A DNA stretch of 28,728 bases from JBGOUJ01 sp041477005 (lineage in GTDB: Bacteria; Acidobacteriota; Terriglobia; Bryobacterales; JACQDG01), in contig JBGOUJ010000021.1 of NCBI GenBank assembly GCA_041477005.1, forward strand, positions 1 to 28,728, in the 5' to 3' direction. Made by a program: the position numbers and the translations under genes. This document shows, one piece after another, positions 14,852 through 22,727 of this stretch; within the stretch, counting starts at the first letter, position 1, and each line of letters opens with the position of its first letter. A model generated the notes under the pieces. It had not been told where the DNA came from and made no database searches. It saw only the letters and a list, made by a program, of their open reading frames with translations.

Positions 14852-16426
14852 ATGGCGCAGCCCATCTACGACGTCTGTGTCATCGGGGCCGGCGCCGCCG
14901 GGGGCGTGCTGGCCGCCACGCTGGCCCGCGCCGGCGTCAACGTGGTCTTGATCGAAGGCGGCCCCTATCGCGACCCCACCCGGCTCGATCATCACTCCTG
15001 GCCCTACCAGCGCCTGAAGCCTCGCGTCCCCCGGGTCGAAGTGGACCCTGCGCTCGAGCCCATCGAGATGATCGGCGACCCGGTCGGCATAGCGCGCGCC
15101 CGGGTGATCGGCGGGCGCACGACCCACTGGAACGCCGTCTCGCTTCGCTTTTCCGAGGCCGACTTTCGAGAGCGCAGCCGGGCCGGCATCGAGGATGACT
15201 GGCCGATCGGCTACACCGAAATCGCGCCCTACTACGACCGCGCCGAGCGGCTCATGGTTGTCTGCGGCACGCGGGAGAACCTCGAGGTGCTGCCGGACGG
15301 GCAGTTTATCCCGCCGCTCAAGCCGCGTTGCTCGGAGCGCCTCCTGGACCGCGCCTGCCGCAAGCTCGGCGTCCGGATGATTCCGGTTCGCAAGGCGCTG
15401 GCCACCGAGCCGGGACACGGCCGCGCCCCCTGCCACTTCTGCGGCCACTGCATGGAAGGCTGCGAGGTCTCGGCCATCTTCAATACCGCCGAGCACGTGC
15501 TGCCCGCAGCGCAAAAGACCGGGCGCCTGCACCTGATCTCCAACTCGATGGCCCGCCAGATGCTTTTGGGACAGGACGGGCGCGTCCGGGCCGTCTCGGC
15601 GATTCATCGCGAGACCAAGGCCGAGCAGGAGATTCGCGCGCGGGCGTTCGCGCTGTGCTGCGGCAACATCGAGTCGCCGCGGCTGTGGCTCAATTCAAAG
15701 CTTCCGGACACTTACGACGTCGTGGGCCGCTACTTGCACGGCCACATCACCGGCCAGACGCTGGCTTACCTCAGCGACCTGGCGGGCAAGCCGCCGGTGA
15801 ATCAGGACGGCTCGACCGACCACGTTTACATTCCACGGTTCCAGCGCGGCCCGAAGCGCGACTACGCCGGCGGCTTTGGGTTCCAGTTGAACTACTCTTC
15901 TTACATGACGCCCCTCCACGCCAAGCGCGTCCCGGGCTACGGCGCCCCGTTCAAGCGCCGGGTCCGGGAGCTGCAGCCTGGTTTCTCCATGATGGGGGGC
16001 TTTGGAAAGGTGCTGGCCCGGCGCGAGAACCGCGTCACGGTTCATCCCACGCGCCACGACGCCTATGGCATCCCCATCCCGGTGGTGCAATTCCGCTGGG
16101 GGCCGAATGACCTGGCGCTGCACAAAGACATGCTGGCCACGGCACAGGAGATCTACGAAGCAGCCGGCGTCAAGCTGGTGTTTTCTCCCGACCAGCGCCC
16201 CGGCGGCTTCGCCAGCCACGAAGTCGGCGCCATGCGCATGGGCGATGATCGCAAGAACTCCGTAGTCGATCGCTTCTGCCGCTCCCATGAAGTGAAGAAC
16301 GTCTTCGTGACCGACGGTAGTTGCTTCACGACGTTTCCCGAAAAGAACCCGACCCTGACCATCGTCGCCCTGTCGCTCCGCACCGCCGACAACATCCTCG
16401 AGCTGCGGCGGCGGGGCGAGCTGTAG
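14852..16426 (+). CDS. GMC-family FAD oxidoreductase with four-cysteine cluster
   Basis: A 524-residue flavoprotein. The FAD-binding Rossmann motif is VIGAGAAGGVLAATLARAG (10-28), ending in acidic LIEGG. GGRTTHWNAVSLRF (88-101) matches the GMC signature near the flavin. The C-terminal domain has ASHEVGAMRMGDD and KNPTLTIVALSLRTAD, typical of the gluconate-2-dehydrogenase large-subunit/GMC C-domain. Residues 194-204 read CHFCGHCMEGC, a cluster seen in sugar- and alcohol-oxidising GMC members that pass electrons to a partner and may bind iron-sulfur. It probably oxidises a sugar or polyol; the substrate cannot be read. The small subunit (subunit 3) and cytochrome often next to such genes are absent here. 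No Tat or Sec signal is seen, so it would be cytosolic unless escorted by a partner. Confidence 0.9.
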   Translation: MAQPIYDVCVIGAGAAGGVLAATLARAGVNVVLIEGGPYRDPTRLDHHSWPYQRLKPRVPRVEVDPALEPIEMIGDPVGIARARVIGGRTTHWNAVSLRFSEADFRERSRAGIEDDWPIGYTEIAPYYDRAERLMVVCGTRENLEVLPDGQFIPPLKPRCSERLLDRACRKLGVRMIPVRKALATEPGHGRAPCHFCGHCMEGCEVSAIFNTAEHVLPAAQKTGRLHLISNSMARQMLLGQDGRVRAVSAIHRETKAEQEIRARAFALCCGNIESPRLWLNSKLPDTYDVVGRYLHGHITGQTLAYLSDLAGKPPVNQDGSTDHVYIPRFQRGPKRDYAGGFGFQLNYSSYMTPLHAKRVPGYGAPFKRRVRELQPGFSMMGGFGKVLARRENRVTVHPTRHDAYGIPIPVVQFRWGPNDLALHKDMLATAQEIYEAAGVKLVFSPDQRPGGFASHEVGAMRMGDDRKNSVVDRFCRSHEVKNVFVTDGSCFTTFPEKNPTLTIVALSLRTADNILELRRRGEL

Positions 16427-16680
16427 CCAGGGCGCTACTAGAACAGGAAGACAGAAGTCAGGAGCCAGAAGTCAGAATAAACGCCCGGCCAAAAGACGGG
16501 TGGCGCGCAGAGACGTCGGGCGTGCTGCTTACAACCCAAACGCCAGCCGTATTCCCTCTCGATCGCCTCACTCCGGCGGCGCTCACCGGGCCGAAGGCTC
16601 TGCCGATCAACAGACTCTTCGGGACAGTTGCCACCTGGTCGCAGTTGGCCCAACTGGTCTGGTCGCTTGGCTCTCGGGGC
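16427..16680. repeat. Intergenic stretch with short CAGAAGTCAG direct repeats
   Basis: CAGAAGTCAG occurs at 16452-16461 and 16466-16475, 20 bp after the GMC stop; purine-rich tracts like this are common spacers in these genomes. The remainder to 16680 holds no gene I can support on either strand. Confidence 0.5.
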
Positions 16681-16807
16681 GCTAAACATAGCGTCATCGG
16701 TCATTGCGCAACTGCTCCCTGACGGTCGCGGCTCGGTGCGGCGCCGCGCTGGGCCTCGCGCGTAAGCAAGCGCCTGTGGCGCAAACACTAGCGACGCCAT
16801 GTTTAGC
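16681..16807. mobile_element. 127-bp palindromic element, copy 1 (MITE/REP-like)
   Basis: The ends GCTAAACATAGCGTC and GACGCCATGTTTAGC are inverted repeats (14 of 15), and the match continues to about 22 of 29 positions. The inner part is also nearly palindromic: a 22-bp core starting CTCCCTGACGGTC (16715-16736) is partly complementary to CGCGCGTAAGCAAGCG (16757-16772). Both inner blocks recur in the same order and almost the same spacing in the copy at 19763-19889, and both elements are 127 bp. No clear target duplication flanks this copy. It sits 9 bp beyond the anti-sigma stop, between convergent genes, where its hairpin could also act on transcript ends. It encodes nothing, so any movement would need a transposase in trans. 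Confidence 0.8.
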
Positions 16808-16815
16808 TCTTATGC

Positions 16816-17223
16816 TTAGCTCCGGCTGCAAGACCAGAGCACCAGCCCTGCCAGCAGGGCAAACAGCGAAGCGAACCAGAGCGCCCGCCGGGCCCGCTGG
16901 CTCTGCCAGCCGGCGAAGGTGGGGACGGCGAGCACTTGCTGGTTCTGCCGCCTCTCGCGGTCCCGCTCCAGGTGGTCTCGAAACACGCGGCTCCCCGATT
17001 CCACAATGCGCTGCATCTGCCTTCGCTCTTCAGCGGTCAGCGGGGCCGACGCCAGGTTCTCGTCTTCCCGCAGCGCGTCGAGGGTGGCCGGGCAAATGTG
17101 ACACGAAGCCAGATGCTCCAGGAACGCCCGGCGCCGTTCCGAATCCAGAGTTCCCACCAGGAACGGGTTTAGATCTTCTGAATGTCCACACTCAGTTTGG
17201 CTTTCCTTCATTCTGGTCTCCAT
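16816..17223 (-). CDS. Anti-sigma factor, zinc-finger (zf-HC2-like) membrane protein
   Basis: A 135-residue protein. Near residues 36-46 it has HLASCHICPATL, an HxxxCxxC zinc-binding anti-sigma motif. A charged amphipathic region follows (EERRQMQRIVESGSRVFRD), and a C-terminal transmembrane helix (ALWFASLFALLAGLVLW, about 113-129) ends in a very short tail. Such proteins hold an ECF sigma factor at the membrane until a signal releases it. The first 32 bp overlap the end of the upstream sigma gene, typical of coupled sigma/anti-sigma pairs. With almost nothing outside the membrane, sensing probably involves another protein or the helix itself. Confidence 0.85.
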   Translation of the reverse strand: METRMKESQTECGHSEDLNPFLVGTLDSERRRAFLEHLASCHICPATLDALREDENLASAPLTAEERRQMQRIVESGSRVFRDHLERDRERRQNQQVLAVPTFAGWQSQRARRALWFASLFALLAGLVLWSCSRS

Positions 17224-17866
17224 CGAATCGATAGGTTTCGAGCATGTCGCGCAGATAACCGGAAAGGCCGAGTTCTCGCAATCGTTCCGCCAGAACCCGG
17301 ATGCGGGCGTAGGAGCGGCGGCACTCGCGCTGGGAGATGCGCAGCTCGGCGCAGATCTGCGCCATTTGCAGACCGCGCTTTCGCAAGAGCAGCACCTCGC
17401 GATCCTGCGGCTGCAAGGCGCGCAGGTAGCGCTCGACGATGCTACCGGCTTTGCCGCGGTCCGCCGAGGCCAGAACCGCGTCTTCGAAGCTTCGCCCGGG
17501 CTGGGGCGGCGCCGCCGCCCGCCAGGCCTCGGTTTCCCAGTATTGCCGCTCGACCTTCGAGCGCCGCGTTCGGTCCAGATAGAAATTGCGAGCCGTTGTC
17601 CGCAGCCACACCAGCACGGAATGGGTTCCCGGCATTCCGTGCAGCTTCGCGGTGGCCCGCAGAAACGTTTCCTGGATGATCTCCTGGGTCAGCTCCGGGT
17701 TGCCGGTGCGCCGCAGCCACGTGGTGGCCAGGTTGGGCGCGTAGCGGTTATAGAACTCCACAAGAATGGAGTTACGGTCCCCCCAATCCGAGCGCTCGAC
17801 CCCAACCTTCAGCGCTGCAAGGAGTTGACAGTCGGAAAGCGGCTCGAACACTTGGCCATCCGGCAC
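17192..17866 (-). CDS. ECF-type RNA polymerase sigma factor
   Basis: A 224-residue sigma-70 family protein of the extracytoplasmic-function group. Region 2 covers about residues 35-100 (VEFYNRYAPNLATTWLRR, ELTQEIIQETFLRATAKL, VWLRTTARNFYLDRTRR). Region 4 covers about 145-205 (LRALQPQDREVLLLRKRGL, QICAELRISQRECRRSYARI), including the helix-turn-helix. The linker is longer than in minimal ECFs. The start is taken as GTG at 17866 with a GGGGCGAGG stretch upstream. It is cotranscribed with the overlapping anti-sigma gene. A 112-bp region separates it from the divergent secreted-protein gene, which is a candidate target, but I could not pick out a shared promoter motif. Confidence 0.9.
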   Translation of the reverse strand: MPDGQVFEPLSDCQLLAALKVGVERSDWGDRNSILVEFYNRYAPNLATTWLRRTGNPELTQEIIQETFLRATAKLHGMPGTHSVLVWLRTTARNFYLDRTRRSKVERQYWETEAWRAAAPPQPGRSFEDAVLASADRGKAGSIVERYLRALQPQDREVLLLRKRGLQMAQICAELRISQRECRRSYARIRVLAERLRELGLSGYLRDMLETYRFDGDQNEGKPN

Positions 17867-17978
17867 GGCAGCCTCGCCCCAACAGTGATCGGCGCTATGA
17901 CTTCGGTGGAGTAGTCATAAGCAAGATTTATTTTCGACCGCCTGCCCTGCGGCCCGTCTTACCTGGCTGGAAGTCAGG

Positions 17979-20834
17979 ATGCTTCGATGGCTCAGAACCG
18001 CTCTCCTGCTGGTCGTCGGCGCCGCCGCGCTCGCGGGGAAGGATCGGACGGCTCTCCGCACGGTTCCCGTTTCGAGCATGCCCGGGCTGCAGAACCTCCT
18101 GCAGAGTCCGGGATTTGAGGCCGGGGCCGGCGGCTGGGCGCCCTACGATCAGGGGTTTGCCATTGACCAAACAGAGGCACGCTCCGGCGCCCGCAGTCTC
18201 CGGGCCATCTCCGGCGCCGTTCAGGAGCTGGTGCTGGCGCAGGATCGCCCGCGGCCCATCGCCTTCGCGGCGGCGAGCAAGGCAGCCGCGGTCACCGGCC
18301 AGCCCGACTCCGATTATTCGCTCTGGCTCGACGTGCAGTACACCGGGGGCTCCTGGACGTTCGGCCTCTCGCGTCCCTTCGCCGTGGGCGCGCATGACTG
18401 GCAGACCGTGGAGGGAATCTTCGCTCCCGAGAAGCCGATCCAGCGGGTGATGGTCTACCTGCTCTTCCGGGGCGACCACACCGGACAGGTCTGGTTTGAC
18501 GACGTGCTTCTATCCGAGCTGCCCGACGACGCGGTGCTTTTCGACGGCGTCCCCGTCCGGCAGCCGCGTGCCGGCTGCACCGGCGTGAGCGCCCTGGAGG
18601 TGGCGACGGCCGACGGCCTCCGCCTCGCCCTCTCCCAGCCGGACGGAACCATCGTCGGCCTCCGGGTGGGTGAGCCACCGGTGGGCGGCCAAGATGACCT
18701 GGCTTACTGCCCGGCGCGAGCGGCCTCCGGCTTCTTCGTTCGCGACGTGGCCGTGGGCAGCGACTTCGTGCGCCTGGAGCCGGCGGCGTCGGCCTCCGGC
18801 AGTGGTTTGGCACTGCGCCAGTCCGACGGGCCTCTCGGGTTGAGCTTTCAGGCGACCATCACGCCCCGCACCGACCACATGGAAATAGAAGCGCACATTC
18901 AAAATCAAAAGCCCGACACGGACCGGGCCATCACGCTCTACTTCGCCCTGCCGCTCGACGCTCAGCGATGGACCTGGTGGGACGACCTCCGCGGCGGCCA
19001 CCCGGTCGATGGGCCCAACGAGTTCCGCAACACGATCCCGGTCGAATGGGGCGCGACCGCCGCCTACTCACCGCACCTGCTCGCCTCCCTTACCGGGGCT
19101 TCCGGCCTCGCCCTGGCCTACCCGATGGATTCCCCCGCCGCCCTGCGGTTTGCCTACAACAACAGTTTGAAGCTTTTCTACGTCGCGTTCGATCTGGCTC
19201 TAACCAAAGACACGGCCAAGTTCCCGAACCAGGCCACGGTGCGCTTCACGCTCTATCAGCACGCGGCCGAGTGGGGCCTGCGCGCCGCGCTCGACAAGTA
19301 CCAGAAGATTTACCCGGAGTTCTTTGAGAAGCGGGTGCAGCAGGAAGGCATCTGGGTGGCCTTTGATTCTCTGGAGTCCATCCCTCACCCCGAGGATTTC
19401 GGCTTTCAGTTTCACGAGGTCGCCGGCTTCGACCAACTCGCGTTCGACCAGCAGGCAGGCGTTTCGGCGTTTCGGTACCTGTCGGAGCCGTGGTCCTACT
19501 GGATGAGCATGCCGCCGGGATCCGACTCCAGCAACTACCAGGCCGTCACCGGCTTCCTGGCCCAGCAGGCCCGGGGTAACGGGACGCCCGACGCGCGGCG
19601 GGCGGAAGCGGCGGTTCTTTCCGGCGTGTTCTACCGCGGCGATCGCCTGCTGTTTTGGCCGCAATCCCGTCCCTGGATGCCGTACGGGGCGGTGGTGGTC
19701 AACAATCCGAATCCGGACATCGGCGACGCCGGATCGCCGATCGCCCCCTCGCTGAACCCCCCTAAGGGCCTGTCAAGAAATAACAGTGCCAACCGCTCCC
19801 TGACGGTCGCGGCTCGGAAGGGCTGTCTGAGCCGCGCGCGTGAGCAAGCGGACTCGGCGTGCTGGCATGGTAATTCTATGACGGGCGCTAACCCCCCGGT
19901 CGGCCCCCTGGTCAACAAGGCCTGCCTGGATTGGAACGACGACGTCCAGCAGATCTATCAGAGCCCCGCCCCGGGGCGCACTCTGGCCGGGGAATACATC
20001 GACAGCTTCGAGGCGACCGGCACGCTGCTCGACTACCGCCGCAGCCACTTCGCCGCCTCCTCGTTTCCCCTGACCTTCTCCAAGGACCAGCCCCGCATCG
20101 CGGGCGTGCCGCAGGTCTTCTCCACTTATGAGTTCGCGCGCTCGGTGGGAGCGGACCTGCGCTCCCGATACGGCAAGCTACTGATGGCCAACGGCGCTTT
20201 GAACCAGATGGCCTTCTACGCTCACCTGTTCGACGTGCTGGGGTCCGAGATCAACTGGGCGACTGACGGCCGCTGGACCCCCGAAAGCGACCGGGCGATG
20301 CTGTTCCGCCGTATGTACGCCGGCTCCAAGCCCTATCTATTACTGATGGATACAGACTTTTCCCGCTTCGCGCCCGCCATGGTCGACCAGTATTTCCAGA
20401 CGGCCTTGTTTTACGCCATGTATCCCAGCATGTTCAGCGCCGACGCCTCGACTCATACCTACTGGACGAATCCGGCTCTCTACGAGCGGGACCGCCCGTT
20501 GTTCCGGCGCTACATTCCCTGGATCCGGGCGCTTTCCCAGGCCGGCTGGCAGCCGGTGACCGGCGCGCGCACCAGCCAGGCGGGGATTCCGACGGAGCGT
20601 TACGGACAGGGCGACGGGGCGATTTTCACCGTGCGCAATGAGGGAGAGCAGGCCGTGGCAGTGCGGCTGGAGATCGATCCTGTTACGGTTGGCCTCAGTG
20701 CAGAAGCACAGTTTCAGGCTATCGAATGGATCGGTGGCCTTTCGAAGAATCTGGAGAGCGATGGCCGGAAACTTTTTCTGACCACCATCCTCGCCCCAGG
20801 CCAGACTCAGTGCTGGCAACTCCGCCGCCAGTAG
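17979..20834 (+). CDS. Large secreted protein with N-terminal carbohydrate-binding-like domain, interrupted in frame by a palindromic element
   Basis: A 951-residue protein with a signal peptide (MLRWLRTALLLVVGAAALAG). Residues ~40-175 resemble a carbohydrate-binding module of the CBM4/9 type (SPGFEAGAGGWAPYDQ, ARSGARSLRA, QVWFDDVLLSE). The remainder has beta-sandwich and barrel-like segments rich in Trp/Tyr (EYIDSFEATGTLLDYRR, YGKLLMANGALNQMAFYAHL), with acidic residues that could be glycosidase carboxylates. I do not recognise a named hydrolase family. Residues ~595-639 come from the 127-bp palindromic element plus one direct-repeat copy (135 bp net); they are low-complexity and unlike the flanks, and removing them joins APSLNPP to VGPLVNKACLDWND. 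The frame remains open, so the protein may still be made. Convergent with the hydrolase gene, 3 bp away. Likely a polysaccharide-processing exoprotein. Confidence 0.7.
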   Translation: MLRWLRTALLLVVGAAALAGKDRTALRTVPVSSMPGLQNLLQSPGFEAGAGGWAPYDQGFAIDQTEARSGARSLRAISGAVQELVLAQDRPRPIAFAAASKAAAVTGQPDSDYSLWLDVQYTGGSWTFGLSRPFAVGAHDWQTVEGIFAPEKPIQRVMVYLLFRGDHTGQVWFDDVLLSELPDDAVLFDGVPVRQPRAGCTGVSALEVATADGLRLALSQPDGTIVGLRVGEPPVGGQDDLAYCPARAASGFFVRDVAVGSDFVRLEPAASASGSGLALRQSDGPLGLSFQATITPRTDHMEIEAHIQNQKPDTDRAITLYFALPLDAQRWTWWDDLRGGHPVDGPNEFRNTIPVEWGATAAYSPHLLASLTGASGLALAYPMDSPAALRFAYNNSLKLFYVAFDLALTKDTAKFPNQATVRFTLYQHAAEWGLRAALDKYQKIYPEFFEKRVQQEGIWVAFDSLESIPHPEDFGFQFHEVAGFDQLAFDQQAGVSAFRYLSEPWSYWMSMPPGSDSSNYQAVTGFLAQQARGNGTPDARRAEAAVLSGVFYRGDRLLFWPQSRPWMPYGAVVVNNPNPDIGDAGSPIAPSLNPPKGLSRNNSANRSLTVAARKGCLSRAREQADSACWHGNSMTGANPPVGPLVNKACLDWNDDVQQIYQSPAPGRTLAGEYIDSFEATGTLLDYRRSHFAASSFPLTFSKDQPRIAGVPQVFSTYEFARSVGADLRSRYGKLLMANGALNQMAFYAHLFDVLGSEINWATDGRWTPESDRAMLFRRMYAGSKPYLLLMDTDFSRFAPAMVDQYFQTALFYAMYPSMFSADASTHTYWTNPALYERDRPLFRRYIPWIRALSQAGWQPVTGARTSQAGIPTERYGQGDGAIFTVRNEGEQAVAVRLEIDPVTVGLSAEAQFQAIEWIGGLSKNLESDGRKLFLTTILAPGQTQCWQLRRQ
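19755..19897. mobile_element. Palindromic element copy 2, inserted in frame, with 8-bp flanking repeats
   Basis: AACCCCCC occurs at 19755-19762 and again at 19890-19897, consistent with a target-site duplication. The 127 bp between (19763-19889) contain the same two inner blocks as copy 1: the identical 22-bp core starting CTCCCTGACGG (19796-19817) and CGCGCGTGAGCAAGCG (19835-19850). These two blocks pair as a hairpin (about 18 of 23). The outer ends are weaker inverted repeats (TAAGGGCCTGTCA against TTAGCGCCCGTCA, 10 of 13). Net insertion is 135 bp = 45 codons without a stop. If the C-run is assigned differently, the element could be 129 bp with a 6-bp duplication; the net length is the same. 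Confidence 0.82.
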
Positions 20835-20837
20835 TTC

Positions 20838-22727
20838 TTATCGGCCCGCCATTCCCCAGTGCTCGTCAAACAGGCCCGCCGTAACGACGCTATCGGTGAT
20901 TTCACCCGACGGCTGTTTCGCCAGGCGCAGGACGGCGTAATCTCCCAGGCGCGGGAACAGAAGGGCGTTCGTGCCACGGAACTCCTTCTCGTGAAAGGTG
21001 TGACCGCTGTTGAGGACGATGTAGCGGCTCGGGTTCAGGGGGTTGGGGTAGATCATCACCAGGGCATGCTCGGCGGCGGGGAACTTCGCGCCTCCTGCCA
21101 CGATGCCCTGCTTGGTCCAGTGAATCGGCAGCCGGCCCGCCAGGCGCGCCAGAATGCGATTGCTCGACGGGTCGCCGAACAGGATCAGGTTGTGATGGGC
21201 GATGTCGTCTTCGGTCACCGCCCGATCGTCCTTTATGCGAACGTCGCCGCGGAGCCATTTGGCATATTCTTTGGCGAAGCGATCGAGGTTCGATAGCGCA
21301 TAGTCGTTGGCCAGGGGGTGGATGGGACGGCCGGTCGGACGAACGCACAGGAACGAATCCAGGAACGCGTCGTCGATCGGGCCTTGCAGACCGTGCGTTT
21401 TTCCCGAAGCGGCGGGACGCCCGGGCGCCCACCGGCCCTCCTTCTTCTCAAACACCCGGCTCCCGGTGACCTTCTGGCCGTCGATTGTGAGCGTCTCGCT
21501 CTGATCGACCAGCAGCCGGGCGACATTGGTGGTCTTGATGGTCACCTGGCGGCCGTCGTCGCTGCGCTCCGCATCCACTTCCGCCCGCTGGTAGTGTTTT
21601 TCGAGACCCTCGACCGTGACCCAGAAGCAGCGGTTGTAGCGCGCCGTGTAGGTCAGAAAGCGCAGACGGTTGGGGACGCGCTGGGGCAACGCGGCGTCAA
21701 TGAACTGGCTGGATTCCCCTTTGCTGTCCGGAGGGAAGCGGTGGCCGACCCTGGGGCCGACCAGGAACAGCGCCCGCAGATCGGAGAGCGCCAGGCCTTC
21801 GCGAGCCAACTGCTCGCGGATATTCACCGAAGCCTGCAATTGTGGGTCGTCCTCGGAGCCGTAGCCGACCATGGGCAGGTTGAAGGCGTTGAGAGCGTAA
21901 TCCACTGCATCGTAAATGTGCAGGGCCGCTTCCTGGTAAGGGGGCAGGTCGGTTTGCTTGGCGTAGCGCCTGGTCTCGGTGAAGCCGGCGCCGGACTCGA
22001 CCGCGGCCCAGCGGTCGGGATAATGCAGTCCGATGTGCCAGCCCCCGGCGCCACCCATCGAGAATCCGCGCAGAACGATGCGGCGGGAATCGATGTTATA
22101 GCGCTTCCGGACCGATTCGAGAGCTTCAAAGACGTCGGTCTCTCCCGCCCATCGGTAGGCGTTGTTCGTTCGGCCGAAGACCTCGAGCTCGATGTAATCC
22201 TGGCCACTCGGAATGGGCTGCCGGGAGTCGTGGGCGGCGATGAAGCTGACCTCGTTGAGCGTCGCCCCGCGGCCGTGCAAAACAAGGTCGAGGCGGACCG
22301 GCGTCGCGCCATCGTAGGAGTCGGGAATCACCAGGCCGTACGGCTGCACGCTGCCGTCCACGCGAGAGCGGTAGGCGCGGACGAAGCGCCCCTTTTGGGC
22401 CGGCCAGGAGGCGTTGCCGGCCTCCAGCTCTTTGGCTCGCGTCAAGCCTTTGTCGAGCGCGGCCAGGGTGTTCGCCAGGTAGGATTTGTTGTAGAACTCT
22501 TCCTCGTATCGGAGGATCCACTCGGCCGCTTTGTGATAGACCTCGACCTCGGCCAGCAGGGCATCGTCGGCTCTCCGCTCCCGCAGCCCCTGGATCGCCT
22601 TCGCCAGCTCCCCCATTTTGGCGCGGATCTGCTGCTTCTCGGCGTCGACCGGCTTATAGGGCTGCCCTCGCAGAGCCGGCAGGGTCGCCAGGAGGGCGGC
22701 GATCAAGAGGCTACCACCCCAGCGCAT
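20838..22727 (-). CDS. Secreted alpha/beta hydrolase (prolyl-oligopeptidase/esterase-like)
   Basis: A 629-residue protein with a signal peptide (MRWGGSLLIAALLATLPALRG) and a helical N-terminal region (about 25-105). An alpha/beta-hydrolase domain follows: LDLVLHGRGATLNEVSF (oxyanion region, about 147-163), the nucleophile elbow GFSMGGAGGW (Ser223), and GPRVGHRFPPDS, which may supply the catalytic histidine. The C-terminal ~250 residues contain beta-rich segments (VTIKTTNVARLLVDQSETLT) and a region resembling the tail of large secreted esterases (HNLILFGDPSSNRILARLAG). It probably cleaves an ester or peptide outside the cytoplasm. It starts 17 bp before the end of the upstream GGT gene, so the two are cotranscribed. 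Its stop is 3 bp from that of the convergent large secreted protein, leaving no room for a separate terminator. Confidence 0.85.
   Translation of the reverse strand: MRWGGSLLIAALLATLPALRGQPYKPVDAEKQQIRAKMGELAKAIQGLRERRADDALLAEVEVYHKAAEWILRYEEEFYNKSYLANTLAALDKGLTRAKELEAGNASWPAQKGRFVRAYRSRVDGSVQPYGLVIPDSYDGATPVRLDLVLHGRGATLNEVSFIAAHDSRQPIPSGQDYIELEVFGRTNNAYRWAGETDVFEALESVRKRYNIDSRRIVLRGFSMGGAGGWHIGLHYPDRWAAVESGAGFTETRRYAKQTDLPPYQEAALHIYDAVDYALNAFNLPMVGYGSEDDPQLQASVNIREQLAREGLALSDLRALFLVGPRVGHRFPPDSKGESSQFIDAALPQRVPNRLRFLTYTARYNRCFWVTVEGLEKHYQRAEVDAERSDDGRQVTIKTTNVARLLVDQSETLTIDGQKVTGSRVFEKKEGRWAPGRPAASGKTHGLQGPIDDAFLDSFLCVRPTGRPIHPLANDYALSNLDRFAKEYAKWLRGDVRIKDDRAVTEDDIAHHNLILFGDPSSNRILARLAGRLPIHWTKQGIVAGGAKFPAAEHALVMIYPNPLNPSRYIVLNSGHTFHEKEFRGTNALLFPRLGDYAVLRLAKQPSGEITDSVVTAGLFDEHWGMAGR

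Noticed and set aside
16438..16800. Minus-strand frame of 120 codons after the GMC gene
   Set aside because: It is largely a translation of the palindromic element and short repeats; it gives the repeat-derived string LAYARG...TEPRPSGS rather than a protein family.
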